Shown piece by piece: positions 11,301 to 24,100 of a stretch of 64,000 bases of DNA. Position numbers and translations under genes: made by a program. Location of the stretch: positions 325,342,175 through 325,406,174 of the forward strand of contig NC_085136.1 of the NCBI RefSeq assembly GCF_035046485.1, written 5' to 3'. This DNA is from Aedes albopictus (Eukaryota; Arthropoda; Insecta; Diptera; Culicidae). The notes below the pieces were generated by a model. It had not been told where the DNA came from. It saw only the letters and a program-made list of their open reading frames with translations, and did no database searches. Each line of letters starts with the position of its first letter. Positions within the stretch are counted from its first letter, which is position 1.

Positions 11301-11817
11301 GTGCGTAGTTAGCGAAGATCGGCTGGAGAACTATTTGATGATGTCGTTGACCTATGCGGACACGCTCGACGAATCGGACCGGATAAAAATGTTTAACTAT
11401 ATTGCCAACAGTGGAGTCAATGGTACAGATATGGCACTTTTCCGGCTGAATAACGATTTCCGGACTCTTAAAAGAAGGTAAGTCATTATTCGATGTTTGC
11501 GTAGATGAGTTTCGACATATGTTATGATTTGTAGGTACGGATCAGTAACGGAGATAATAAGTAACTTGAAAAACACCATAACTACAGAGGGGCAGCTCCA
11601 GCAGTTTACCAACTTCATGCAAAATAATACAGATACGGATTTGAATCTACTGCTGGCGGAAGTGTTTACCGAAGCTCAAAGCAACGTGCGATGGGCGAAG
11701 GAGAAGTTACCGGATATTTCCAAATGGATTGCTACCCATAGTTCTGCATTTATTTTCTCAGTTTCGAAGACAGTATTGGCCTTAGCATTGGTAGTGGCCG
11801 CTTATCGCTGGCAATAA
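8346..11817 (+). pseudogene. Aminopeptidase N paralogue A, 5' incomplete and MITE-interrupted
   Basis: M1 zinc metallopeptidase. Exons: 8346-8501, 8577-8873, 9029-10087, 11001-11477, 11535-11817; phases agree at each junction. The family removes N-terminal residues from peptides at the cell surface. Visible motifs are [24 protein letters not shown], zinc motif HELIH with the third ligand in WLNEGF 18 residues on, and the catalytic-Tyr block FVVYPKA. So the active site looks intact. Exon 3 runs into a TA-flanked 911-bp MITE at 10088-10998 that brings an immediate stop. Removing the MITE and one TA restores LNQI-YDRM in frame. The first ~140 residues and signal peptide are not found upstream. 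The C-terminus (FIFSVSKTVLALALVVAAY) looks like a GPI-anchor signal. It converges with APN-B. Either a recent pseudogene or a polymorphic insertion allele. Confidence 0.9.
10088..10998. mobile_element. 911-bp MITE inserted in the APN-A coding exon
   Basis: Both ends carry a 24-bp inverted repeat, starting gagtaaggtggggcaaaag on the left and gagtaaagtggggcaaaag read in from the right. It is flanked by TA on each side (10086-10087 and 10999-11000). The end motif recurs internally: head-to-head around 10285-10318, and twice near 10615-10653. There is no transposase frame. The 2-bp target duplication suggests a Tc1/mariner-type mobiliser. Clean excision restores the host reading frame, which fixes both boundaries. 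Confidence 0.92.
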
Positions 11818-11818
11818 A
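11813..11818 (+). promoter_or_regulatory. Poly(A) signal overlapping the APN-A stop codon
   Basis: AATAAA is formed by the final CAA codon, the TAA stop and the next base, so the 3' UTR would be very short. No other signal was noted before the MITE at 11852. Confidence 0.55.
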
Positions 11819-11851
11819 GTTGTTTGTAGTTTTAAATCTACGCATTACTTG

Positions 11852-12080
11852 TAGGGAATCGCGCTACTTGGGCGGTGGCTTCTATATTCGTCTGTTTTCC
11901 ACTATAACTCAGTCAATCTTGAACCAATTGACACAATTCTTGGAATGCGGTGAGATAGGTATAGTATCTACCCGTGTACAAAATTTCAAGTCAATCGGTT
12001 CAAAATTGACCGAGTTACAGTGGAAAACAGACGAAAATAACAGACGAAGAAAACCACCGCCCAAGTAGCGCGATACCCTA
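11852..12080. mobile_element. Palindromic MITE of about 225 bp
   Basis: The left half begins atcgcgctacttgggcggtg and continues with cgtctgttttccacta. The right half is its near-perfect reverse complement. It sits immediately 3' of the APN-A stop, so APN-A transcripts that miss the first poly(A) signal could end in a long hairpin. Confidence 0.85.
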
Positions 12081-12147
12081 TGGTGTGTTTGTTTTAATTC
12101 TATGGTTTTCTTCAAGGATGTTTCTATGCGAGCCCCGGTTCCGGGTC

Positions 12148-12480
12148 TTTTGGCCGAACGCCGTTTGGCCGAACGCCATTTGGCCGAAAGGGTCATTTGG
12201 CCGAATGCCGTTTGGCCGAAAAATGAATGATGAAGTTAGGTGACCATACCACTGTTCCCAGCCTCACTTGAACTTGAAAGAACAGCCTATGAGCCAAAGA
12301 AGGAAAAATCTTTAATAAAATATAGGCAGTTTCAACGCGAACTAATCCCTGAATGTCAAAACTAGAAAGAATAGCCTATGATTAAAAGAAGGAAATATTT
12401 CTGATGATCATATTGGCAGTTAGAATGTCAAAAACATCTTCTGAATTATTTTGATCACGATTCGGCCAAACGGCATAACG
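12148..12480. mobile_element. Element bounded by TTTGGCCGAA repeats
   Basis: Four to five copies of tttggccgaa(c/t)g at 12148-12220, and an inverted cggccaaacggc near 12474. The interior has no coding frame. A weaker relic of the same end sequence is at 28390-28455. Confidence 0.6.
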
Positions 12481-12790
12481 GCTTTGAAACCTGTTGAAAA
12501 TCTACTGAATATTCCTGGAATCCGCCTTCAACCCTCTTGAACCGCTTGAAACGCACCGGTGACCTTGCCAAAACCCCGAAAACTCCTCTGCCCTGTAACA
12601 CGTCTGAAACCTGCTGAAAAACCTCTGAATATTTCTAATATGCCGCCTTATACGCCCTTGAACTTGCTGTAACGTACCTGGGACCCAGTGATATCACTAC
12701 CTCAAAAACACCCCTGACTGGTAACGCCTTTGAAACCCACTTTTATTCCTCTCAAAATATCTGAAATGCGTCCGAAAACCCGGGGTTTTC
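12480..12790. repeat. GAAAC minisatellite block
   Basis: Degenerate tandem words such as cttgaaacc, cctctgaaa and cctgaaa at about 10-bp steps. A family seen many times in this window in both orientations. Confidence 0.7.
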
Positions 12791-13730
12791 AGTTAGCCTA
12801 GTGCAGGAGTTTTCAGACTTTTCGACTCGCGGTGCACTTTTTGGAAATAAATCGTTCCACGGTGCACATGTTCATTATTGTTAAAAAAAACAATCCAAAA
12901 AAAAGCTGTCGAATTTTTCATTGCAATTCCATGGTTCATACACTCGTCATTAGTTTTTCTCCCACCAATTGGAGCATAGTGGAGTGTCACAGTTATTCGA
13001 CTTAGAATATTTCTTGCTCAGATTGTTTCTGGTAACTTTCAGATAAGATCTTTATAAATGCTGAATGAACTTGAGCCGAATTAGTGGTGTTTGGTTTTAA
13101 GAACCTCGGTGAAGTCCTTCCAAGATTATTGAATTATTTCTAGCAGTAGCGTCTCGTAACCTGTCTTTTTCCCTCTTTAACGACTCTAAAACTGGAATTT
13201 GTGAAGAATTCAGGATCTGAATGAAATTGAAAATGGACGGAAACGACAATTCTCGTTATTTTCTACAAACTACAAGCTAATTTGATGACAAATTTTAAGA
13301 ATTTACGTTCGTTTTTAGGTTTGAGGTTAGGAAATCGTCACCAGAAAATTTTTGATAGACGTTTTTCCAAGACTTTTACTGGATTTCTGAAAAAATTCTA
13401 GCAAGACACTTGGCAGCTTTATTTTCAGAACTTGGCATATACTCACAATATTTTTGATAAATTCCTTCCAGGCACTCTTGTCAATTCGGAAGGAGTTGTG
13501 TGTTCACCCGATTTCGAGATCAGAGATAGATTCCTTCTCTGGTATTAAGCAAAGCCACAGAAATATTAGTAAAATTTTTTCTGAGGTTTTTCATTGAAGA
13601 TACATTGCAGATGCCTTGTAGGGTAAGTACTTGTGAACATCCATTACGAGTTCTTGGAAAAATATGATATTTATTGGGAAAGTTTTGGTAGACTTGTTCC
13701 ATGATTCTTTGCGAATATCTGAGACGGTTT
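12791..13730. other. Unassigned intergenic sequence between APN-A and APN-B
   Basis: AT-rich, with no exon, RNA gene or clear repeat recognised on either strand. Confidence 0.5.
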
Positions 13731-13734
13731 TTGC

Positions 13735-13997
13735 TGGATTCGAGGTTAACTCGCCGGCTTCGCCATGGCTTCGCGGTGCATCAAGTGCACCGCGGTGCAC
13801 GATCTGAAAACCGCTGGCGGGTTCGATTCCCGTTCCGGCCGGGAAAATTTTCTCGATTCCCTGGGCACAGTGCATCATTGTCCTTGCCTCACAATATATA
13901 CAAATTCATGCTATGGCTCAAATAACACTAAGTTGAAGAGAGGCAGGCCAAGTTCCAGTGGGAATGTCAAGCCATAATGAAGAAGAAGAAAAAGAGC
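13735..13997 (+). mobile_element. Feilai-like tRNA-derived SINE (copy 1)
   Basis: Has a B-box-like gcgggttcgattcccg (13817-13832), then the shared body (cgattccctgggcacagtg, then caaattcatgctatggc, then aacactaagttgaagagagg), and a 3' end of GAA triplets (aatgaagaagaagaaaa). The tRNA-like head, unrelated body and triplet tail are the layout known for Feilai SINEs of Aedes. The A-box end is degraded. Confidence 0.75.
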
Positions 13998-14190
13998 GTC
14001 CGCAAACCTCTGGGATCCCGTGTAACGCTCCTGGAATCCTTTGAAACACCCGAAAACGATCCTATTAGACCGAAACCAGCGAGATCCTCCGAATCTTCCT
14101 GAAATGCCTCCGAAAACCCATGAAACCTCCTCGGACCCCTTATAACGCACCTGAGATCGTCCGAAACCCTTCGAAAAAGTTTCGGTTCCA
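13998..14190. repeat. GAAAC minisatellite block
   Basis: Words such as cctctgggatcccgtgtaacg and cctgaaatgcctccgaaaac in imperfect tandem. It begins directly at the SINE tail. Confidence 0.65.
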
Positions 14191-14261
14191 GTATACAGTA
14201 ATAATTTTTGGAGCCCTTTTTTATCAGTATTTTTAGACTTGATTTTGGCTGTTCACTAGCT

Positions 14262-14547
14262 GCACAGAAAAACATATTCATGTAAAATTCAGCGAGAAGT
14301 CATGTACATAAAGGGAATGTTAGAGTTTGTGCATATTTACATGGAATATCATGTAAAATTACGTTAAAATCGCGTAAATTTCCACTAATACTCACGTAAT
14401 CGGTTGGAATCCATGATGGTTGGTGGAAATTTACACGATGGAAATGTAATTTTACATTATATCTCATGTAAAAGTGCACCAAATCTAGCATGCCCTTTAT
14501 GTGCATAATTTCTCGCTGAATTTTAATTACATATTTTTTTCTGTGTG
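14262..14547. mobile_element. Fold-back MITE of about 285 bp
   Basis: Two ~125-bp arms are near reverse complements. The left arm runs cacagaaaaacatat, then attcagcgagaag, then tacataaagggaatg. The right arm read inward runs cacagaaaaaaatat, then attcagcgagaaa, then cacataaagggcatg. A short central spacer carries no gene. Confidence 0.88.
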
Positions 14548-14924
14548 GGGAGTTACCCAGAAACCAACGGTAATGTATTGGTTTTGACTGTGCTTGGTCA
14601 AAATTTAACTACTGTGACCCAGTTCCACAATAAAAGCAATATGTTCGCAGGTGTTTCATTGGTCCTCCTAAAGTAACAGCTCCCAGCTTGCCAGATGAAA
14701 CAAAATTGCGTGGCCGGCCAATGTTACACATGCGGTTTCACAGAACCAAACTGACCACCGAGTGTGTTTGAGTGGTGTGGTGGCACAGCCGGTAGTGCAG
14801 TGTGAAAGTCATCAATGCGGAAAACGGTAGGCCAAGGGTAATTAGCATACGAGATTGATTGAAGCATGGTTTGCAGATTTTTTTTTGTTGTCATCATATT
14901 TCAATTAAAACATCAATCGATAAA

Positions 14925-15105
14925 GGGGCTGTCCATAAACCACGTGGTCAAGGGGGGGGGGGGGTTTCGGCCAGTGACCATTTTTTATGGACAAATAAAA
15001 AAATTGTATGGACAAATTACCCACCGGGGGGGGGGGGGGGGGGGGGAGGTGGGGAGGGGTAAGAAAATTCCCAAAAAAATGACCACGTGGTTTATGGACA
15101 GCCCC
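14925..15105. mobile_element. G-run palindromic MITE, copy 2 (perfect 25-bp ends)
   Basis: The outer 25 bp on each side are exact reverse complements (ggggctgtccataaacc then acgtggtc). The interior holds G-runs of 13 and about 20. Lies just 3' of APN-B, between the two convergent APN genes. Confidence 0.88.
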
Positions 15106-15181
15106 AAAGTGTACCGTATCGCTTACCACGGCCGTGTTTACCATAAAGCATTATTCTATCGGAAACGTGTGTATCGATGCT

Positions 15182-18100
15182 CTACGCGTACCCTTGCAGA
15201 ACTTTTTGAATTCGTGGCAAATTGTGCTCCTGCCAACGGATCTGCTCTTCCAGTCGGTTGCTGATGTTGGCAGCAAAAGTCGAAGAAACCGGCAAAACCT
15301 TCATCATCAGACGCAGCCGATCAGCATTCTCTTGATCAACGATCCGATCAGCAAGTTTGTTCAGGAGTTTCTCCATACTTCGTTTGCTGCCAAATCTGAA
15401 AAAGTAAACAAATAACTACGTTGTTTCTTTTCAGTCGAGCAAACACCAAATCTTACATTTCATCCACGTGGTCCTTTTCCCGAGTGAGAAATTCGGTAAC
15501 CACAGTAAATCCACCAACTCCCTGCTCTGCAGCCACCTCCAAAAACCGTTCAACCTCTCGATTCTGTTCCACCAAGAACTCCAACACCCGTTCCAGCTCC
15601 CCGCGGCTACCAACGCAAGCCATCGATTCCACCAAATACCTTCGACCCCGCGCATCATCTTCCAGCTCGAACGCTTCGGTGAACTTATCCAGCTCAGTCT
15701 CCTTCCCCGTTCGCAGCCCATGGCAGTACAGCTTTTGTTCAGCTTCCGATCGTATGGCCAGCATTGTCCTCTGCTGCAGCACGTTCAGCTTGTTCATGGC
15801 TTGATCCAGGCACGCCTGCTGCCCGACACGGCAGGCCAGATCGATCGCGATCAGTTGCGCGTCGTGATCGTTGGTGTGCTGATCTTTGCGCTTCTCGGTG
15901 CCGTGAACGGCGTACAAATTGTCAACCAACCCCAGGAGGTATTTGCGGAACAGTTCGAGAGCTTCTGGATCGACGGCGAGCAGTTTCTCCAGATCGAGAA
16001 TGTTCCGGTAGGCAGATTTCCATGCGAAAAAGTTTGTCTCGTTACGGAGGTGGTCCAAGATATGGAAAGCCTTGTCGTGATCTAACAGGCCGGCGTTGGC
16101 TAAGTTCATGGAGTCGTCGATGAGCTGCCCTCGGGTTACTGGATCCAGAGATGTCGGATTCGTTTTGAGAATGCTTATGAGTGTGCTCCACGTTTGTTCA
16201 TCATAGTTGACTCGGTAATACCCAGTTTGAGCTGGATTGATCAGAAACACATCATCTTGTTCGATAGGTATTTTGTGGGTAACCTGCTTGGATCCTTGAG
16301 GAATCCAGAACAGTGGAGTCTTCTCATGAGCACCGCCACTACTGTTGGTGTACATGAAAATCGGAATCCACCAGGTCTGATCGTTTTCCGTCGGTTGAGT
16401 TGTTGAGAAGAATCGCTTCTGAGTGAAGATCACGTCATCGGTTCCAGGTTGTCGGGTGACTGTCACCACTGGGGCTCCCGGTTGGTTCGACCACGATTCC
16501 ATGATCATGGTCATTGATGCATTTGGTGGAAGAACTCCTTCCTCAGCAGCTACCTTTTGAAGGCTGTCGAAGAGATACTGAGGGACCACAACAGAATTTT
16601 GACTAGAAAATGAGAGATCGTTAACTCGGTATGAAGTACGCGGTACTGTAGTACTCACCGTTGTTTGATGTAGTGCTTCAAGCCTTTCACGAATGTTGAT
16701 TCCCCTAGGGCGTAATGCATCATCCGAAGAACACTTCCTGCTGCAAAATAACTGATTTAGAATCATATAGTGAACTCCACACAATCCCACTTACATTTCT
16801 CGTACGCGATTCGATCGAACAGTCGATTAATCTCCTCAACAGTTTCCACGTAGTGAGTCATCGATCGCACTGTAGCACTGGCATCCGCCTGCAGAGCGGA
16901 CTGTAGCGCACTACTGGAGAATCGTTGCTTGATCAGCAACTCCGGATGCGTCCGATCAGCCAGGTAATACTCATACAGCGTAGCGAAGCCCTCGTTCATC
17001 CACAGATAAGACCACCACTTGGGTGCCATCAGGTTCCCGAAGAACTGGTGAGCAAATTCGTGAGCAATGACGGTCGAAACCGATCGCCGATTGTTATCAG
17101 AACTAGATTCACCAATCAGGAAGTATGATTCCAGGTACGTCACCAAGCCCCAGTTCTCCATCGCTCCGGCGGAAAAGTCACTATTCGGGATGCCGACGCT
17201 GTCGATTTTGCTCATCTCGTACGGATGATCGAAGTACGTTTGCAGCTCGTCGATGAGCTTGACGGAGGCGTCCAACGAGAAGGATAACTGACTGGCACGG
17301 GTGGGGCGGGCCATCGATTGAACGGCTATCTTCTTCATGGCGTTGGCAAAGTCTCGCTGCACGGCGTAATCGGATACCAGGAAGGCCAACAGGTAGGACT
17401 GCATCGGGGGCGTTCGTTTGAAGGTTACGAGCTTTTTGCCTTCGGGACTGGAAAATGGGAAAAAAGGCTCGTTTATTATTATTCGTAATCAAAAATTCTC
17501 GAAATGATTTAATACGCCTTGAAAATACCCTGAGACCCTCGTAATATTCCCTTGAATTCTACATACTAGCCATGAAACCGCTTGAAACTTTCGCAACATT
17601 TTGGAACCCCTGAAAAACCTTCGAGCACCCTGTAGTATTTACTTAAATTCCACAGAAGTCACCTGAAACCCCCTGAAATATCTCAAAACATTCTGAAACC
17701 CCTCAGAATTTCCCTTGAGACATCCGTAGATTATACTGTAACCTCCTGAAGCCCCCATAATTCCACTGAAATGCCTTAAAACCCTTTGACACCCGTCCTT
17801 AAAATTCTACAGATACCTTTGAAAGAGCATTGAAATCCATCAGAAAACTTCTCTGAGACTGCCATAGACTTCCCTTACACTTTATCGAAGCGCCCTGAAA
17901 CCTCTCGAAACGGCTTGAAACTCCCCAGAAAATCTCTTTGAGAACCCTCGAGCAGTCGCGTCTTCGACCACCTTCAGCAACACTACGCTCACACTGTGTA
18001 CCACTAGCGTGCATTTTTCGTGGTGCGTGTACTCAAGTACACTACGCGACCGCTTCCGGGTTGAGCTCTACAGAACCTCCTCAAACTTCTCAAAACAATT

Positions 18101-21100
18101 TGAAACATTTTGAAAAGCACCAAAAACCCCCGGAGACCTCCGTCATCTTCTTTTATACTATACAGAAGCTTCCTGAAATCGCTCGAAATACCTTGAAAGC
18201 TCCAAAAGAACCCGTTGAGACCTCTGTACTTTTCCCTTATATCGTACGAAAGTCCTCCAAAACTCCCTTCAAACATCTCGAAACGGATTGAAACACTCTG
18301 AAATCCCACTGGAAATCTCCGGAGGCTCCCGTGGATTTCTCTTAACTCTACTACTGCAGTAGACGGAAATACTCATTTTTTCGAAGAGACAGTGTGTGTT
18401 TAATTGACACACTGAGAGATAAATTTGTGAATAAATTACCACTTGTTTTGCTGGAATTCAAACCCAGGACTGCGTATCGCTAGTCAGGCGCTTTAACTAA
18501 CTAAGCCATAGAACAAGTCACGATTCTGTGAAATGGAAAGTCAAACTAGATTCAAAGCACCACCCTTACCGGGTCCGTCTTTCACAACTTTATCTCTCTT
18601 TCGGCTTAGATGTCAATCTCTCATAATTCAAGCTTCAAGCTTAAAAGCGGCTTATTCATCTGTTGTATAGCATCAATGTTTGTTGGGACATACTTGTACT
18701 CCCTAAACATTATGGGCGTCATATTTGAGTCATCGCCAGAACTGAAAATGTGATTTAGACATACACTCCGACCTTGACCTTGCTTCGTAGAACAAATTGG
18801 ACGTAAAAAAAATTAGAGTTCTTATCAATTTCCATTGAAATACACATACTAGATGCTAGTTTACCTTCTCCATGTATTCGGCAAAGTTTGAGCACTGACT
18901 AACGACTATCGCGTGCAGTCATTCACTATATGAAATTATGACCTCGGATGGCAACACTGATCGATCTACACAGGACCATCCATTAACTGGGGGTGTTGCT
19001 AGCTATCAAGTAAAGTTTCAGTTTCTCTATCTCGGGATGGAAAACAGGATAGAAATGTGTCGTTGTTCAGAAGGACACGAAAAATCTGGTTCTTGTTCTT
19101 CTTCTTCCTTATGGCTCCACCTTCCCACTGGAACAAGGCCTGCCTCTCTTCAACTTAGTGTTCTTTGAGCACTTCCACAGTTATTAATTGAAGGGCTTTC
19201 AATGTAAGGCAAATACAATGATACACTATGCCCAGGGAGTCGAGAAAAATATTCCGAACGGAACGGGAATCACACCCGCCGTCTCCGGATTGGCGATCCA
19301 TAGCCTTAACCACTAGGCCAACTGGAGAACATTCTGGTGATTCACTAATTAGATGGTGATTTCGCCGCTAGGTGGTGCAACCCAAGTAACAGAACTATCT
19401 GAATAACAGTTTCTTAAGCTAAAGTTTGCTTGAGAGTACCACCTACCCCGCTGGATCGGCACGTTTTAATACGACACTTTTTAATTCGTATCCCGCTTAT
19501 TCGACATATGTCGAATTAAAAAGTGTTCAAATGCCACAGCGATGTACACTGTAAATGCAAAAAAGGTTGATATTGCGCATATACTCGCACCCGCGGCAGC
19601 TCCTCTAGCAGCAGCCAATTCCGGAAGCTCTGAGTTGGTGCTATTCGACACCCAAACCGCCTGGAGACCAACCGGATTGAACTGAGGATGGCAACAATCT
19701 TAGAAAGAACGAGCTTTTCATTCACACCACCGCAATATCTGTTGATATTATGTTTCATAGCAACTTCGGAAATCAAAATAAAAACAAAAATAGAGTTGCC
19801 AAATTTCAATGAGCAAGGTGGTGTAGGATGACCTGTTTGTCGAATTAAAAGTTTATCCCGGTTATTCGACAACAGTCGGTGTCGTATTAATGGAGTAATA
19901 CGGTAGTTTGTTCCACTCTTGTACACCAACAATGTTTGTTGGGAAGTTTGCAAGAAAAGTTTTACACTACTTTATCTCGGGATCGAAAGGAGATAGAAAA
20001 GTGTTGTCTTCGACAAAGTGGTTCGGAAGGACAAGAAAATTATGTTTTTTTTATCAATTAGTTGGTGATTTTACCGCTAGGTGGCGCTAGGCAACAAGTA
20101 CAGTTTTAGACTTCTCTATCTAGGGATCGAAAGCGGATAGAAAAGTGTTGTCTTCGGCAAAGTTGTTCAGAAGGACAGGAAAATTATGTTGATTTACCAA
20201 TTGGTTATGTCACATTTTCGCGAAAACCATTCGCCCCAATGTAGCATTCTCTCGAATGAAACAAACGCCCAAAGACTAATAATCTTTAAAACACTTTTCT
20301 GAAATCAATTATTGAGAAACATAAAGAAATCTTATTTGAGGCTTCGTCCTCGTGTTTTTTTCGAATGCGATTTGTCGAATTCACTGTCTGTTGAATCTGC
20401 ATGGTCAGTGCTGCTAGCAAGAATAGAATGTTTGTGTCGCAATGTGAAACAATGTACTGTACTTGAGGTGCACTAAAACATTGTCGAGCATTTGAATTCT
20501 ACCTTAAACCGTATTATATTTGAATCTGTATGATCAGTGTTACCAGCAATAGTATATATTTGTGTCGCAATGTGAAATAATGAACTACACTTGAGGTTAA
20601 TTATGACATTGTCGAATATTTGAATTGCCTATCTCACATCAAATCTGAGATATTGAGTTTTATTTAATTCTGCATGGTCAGTGTTGCCAGCAATTACATA
20701 ATTTTTGCGTCGCAATGTGAAACACTGTTCAGCACTTGAGGTGTACTATAACATTGTCGAACATTCGAATGGTCTATCTCACCCCATACCTGTGATATTG
20801 AGCTATATTTGAATCAGTATAACCAGTGTTGCCAAGCGTTGCATAAACTCTGCGATTTTAATTGGTGTCAAAAATTGCTGTGCTTTAAAATGACACCAAA
20901 GACTTGACTTCTTGACCACTTGACTTCTACATAATCTTTACTGAACAATCGAACTCGATATATTATCTCAAAACCGTGCTGATCGATGTTTGACATTATG
21001 TAGTGTTGCCAGTTGTAGAGATAATTTTTAAGAACCAATTTTTTTCAAAGACAAGTATATCCAGTGACTTGCTGATAGTGTGTTACGTTACAAACTACAA

Positions 21101-24100
21101 TGGACATAAATACCATCCCAATAATAGTGAATTACATACAGATTCAGATTTTTATTCACAGTTCAGCAGTGCTTCCAGCTTTAAAAAAAAAACTTCGTTT
21201 TATTCGTTGCAAAATTAAATAGTGATTGACGTCTACTTCAATTATGCTGAAAAGTATATATTCAGCAATATTTGAACAGTGTTGCCATCTAACATAAAAA
21301 ATAATGATATCAGAAGCTATTACTGGTTGGTCATTGATGTTCTTTTGAACTTTTCTGAAAATTACATGTGTATATTTAAAAAACTATTCAAGATTTAGAG
21401 CAATTAATGAAATGGACGTTAAATTTGGACGTAAAAAAGTCAACGTTAAGTCAATTATGGGCCAATTCCATTTGCATAGCATGATGAATAGACTGACTAA
21501 TAATTGTGACATAGTGATCCGTAATTGCATAAATGTCACATGTTACAAAACGAAAAACATGAGAAAAACGCATTTGAAGTTTCAAAATAAACTTCGGCTT
21601 TTGTTACATTTAATTGATGTCAACGCAATTCAACTATCGAAATATGTACAAATTCATATGCTGACCAAATATTTAAAAAAATACGTATCAAAATATGACG
21701 TTTGACAATCTGAAATATTGAAATGTAACATGTGACATTTTTGCGTCCGACGGCAGTGCCGTGTCATTAATTGGCTCGGTAGCTTAGTTGGTAAAGCACT
21801 TGTCTAGCGAATAAGGGTCGTGAGATCAAATCTTACCTGAGCGGTGGATTTTTTCCCAATTTATCCAATAATTTACCCATCTGTTCATTAGCATTGGGCA
21901 AATCTGGCTGAAACATCAATTTTTGTGAATCGATTCGAATCGGATCAGCAGAATCGATTCACCGATTTAATCGAATGCTTTGAATCGATGTTTTCACATC
22001 GATTCGATATTATAAAATATTATAAAACTATAAATGATCAGTTTGTTGCATTGAACTATATTCATGATTAAGATTGCACATCGAACATTTCGCGACACTG
22101 ATTTGAAAATTGATGTGGATATAACGTTATGACGTTAAGACAGTGCATTCTAAAAAAAATGAAATTTAATATTGTTGAATCGAATCTTTAAGGGACTCTT
22201 CCAGAATTCTGAAAGGAGTTCCTCTAGAATTATGTGAGAGATTTCTTCAGATTGCAGAGAATGATTACACCAGAGTCCTGAGCGTTATTAACTAGAAAAG
22301 AAAGCACTATTCCGGTATCTTGCTAGGAATTCTATCTGAATTATAGATTTTCCTAGAATCCTAGATTTTCCTAGAATCCTGAGAAAGATTGAGAACTATG
22401 AGACGGATTGTCTCAGAATCTCAAGAGGAGTTCTCCCAGAATCCTGTGACAGCTTGTCACAGAATCCTAAGAGAAGCTTTCCCATGGGAACCATCAAAAT
22501 TTTCCAGAATCTTAAGAAGGTTTATCCCAGAATCCTAAGAAGAATTCTCCCAGAACCCTGTGAGGAATTGCAAGAGCGGTTCTTTCACATTCTTGAGATA
22601 AATTCATCTATGTAGAATACTAGGAGAGATTCTTACTACAGATTTTCAGAATTCTGAGCTGGATTTCCCAAGAAACTTAAAAAATATTCTGAAAAGGATA
22701 GCTAAGAACCCTAAGAAGGATTACTCCAGTATCATCGCAAAGGTTCTCTCAAAATACTGGACGGGATTGCCAAAGGGACCTGAAATATACTCTCTCAGAA
22801 ATTTGGGAGATAGGATTCCCTGAGAAGAATTCCTCCAGAATCCTTTCAAGTATTTTCCCAGAATTCCCCTAATATACTGGGTGGAATCCTTTCGAATGGT
22901 GAGAATAATTCTGCCAGAATCCCGAAAGCTATGCCCCAGTATTCTACAAGTAATTCCCCCAGAATCCTAAGAGGGTTCATAAGAGAAGTTCTTTCAGATT
23001 CTTAAGAGAAAAGCATCTAGATAACTAATTTTTCCAAAAATCTGATAGGGTTTCTCCCTGAAAAGGATTACGAAAACTTCTAGAATAGACTTCCCCAGCA
23101 TCCTGAGATGGATACTCTGGAATTCTGAGAAAAATCTGAGAAAATTCTGAGGAAATTCCAAGAAAAATTACCGCAGATTCATGAAAAACATTCCCCCAGA
23201 ATCATTGAAAGGACTTCCCTAAACTCCTGAAAGGGATTGTCCCAGATATCTGAGAATGATTTCTCTAGAATACTTTGAATTGTTACACCAGAATCTCAAG
23301 AGAATCTCCCCATTATCTTGTCAGGAATTTTCCATGATTACTAAGAAGGACTCTCCCAGAAATCTGGAAGGGATTTTTGGGAGCAACTGCTCCAGAATAC
23401 AGAAAACAGAATTCTACTGGGATTCTCGTAAAATGCAGAGAAGGATTTCTTCCGAATCCTAAGAGAAATCACAGAATCTATGCGATGGATTCTCCAGAAT
23501 CCGAATTTATCTAGAAAATTCTGCCCAGAATCTCGTTAGAGATTCATCAATACTTAATATTTCTGAAAGAAAGTGCCCTAGAATCTTGAAAAATATAGTT
23601 ACAGAATCCCAAAGATTTCCACAGAAACATGAAACAAATTCCCCAGAATCTTGAGAAAAATTTCCCCAGAATCCTGACGGGGATAACCCCAAAAAACCGA
23701 ATTTTCTTAGAATCTTGGAAAGCGTTCCCTCCAGAATACTCATTGATATTCCCCCAGAATCTTAAAAGAATCTAACGCAGAATCCTGGAAAAGATACCAC
23801 TAGAATCCTAAGAAATATTTTCCCAGAATTCTGAGAGGAATTTTGCCACAATTCCAAGAAGTCTGAGAGAAGTTTTTGAGAATGCTGAGCGAAATTTCCC
23901 AGAATTCTGAGTGGGATCCCAAGTGAAGGTCTTCCAGAATCCTTAGAGGAATCAACCCTCATCATCCAGAACTTTCTTATAATCCTGCAAGCGATTGTAC
24001 CCTTGGTAGGGAGCCCTGGTAGGAAGTACCCCAAAATCGTGAAATGAATTCTCTTAGAATCAAGAATACTGTTAGGAATTTCCATGCAATATTGTTGAGA

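Noticed and set aside
21773..21843. Functional tRNA-Ala(AGC) gene
   Set aside because: Acceptor-stem mismatch and absent G3:U70 identity pair; a relative with the same loop nearby suggests a dispersed pseudo-tRNA.
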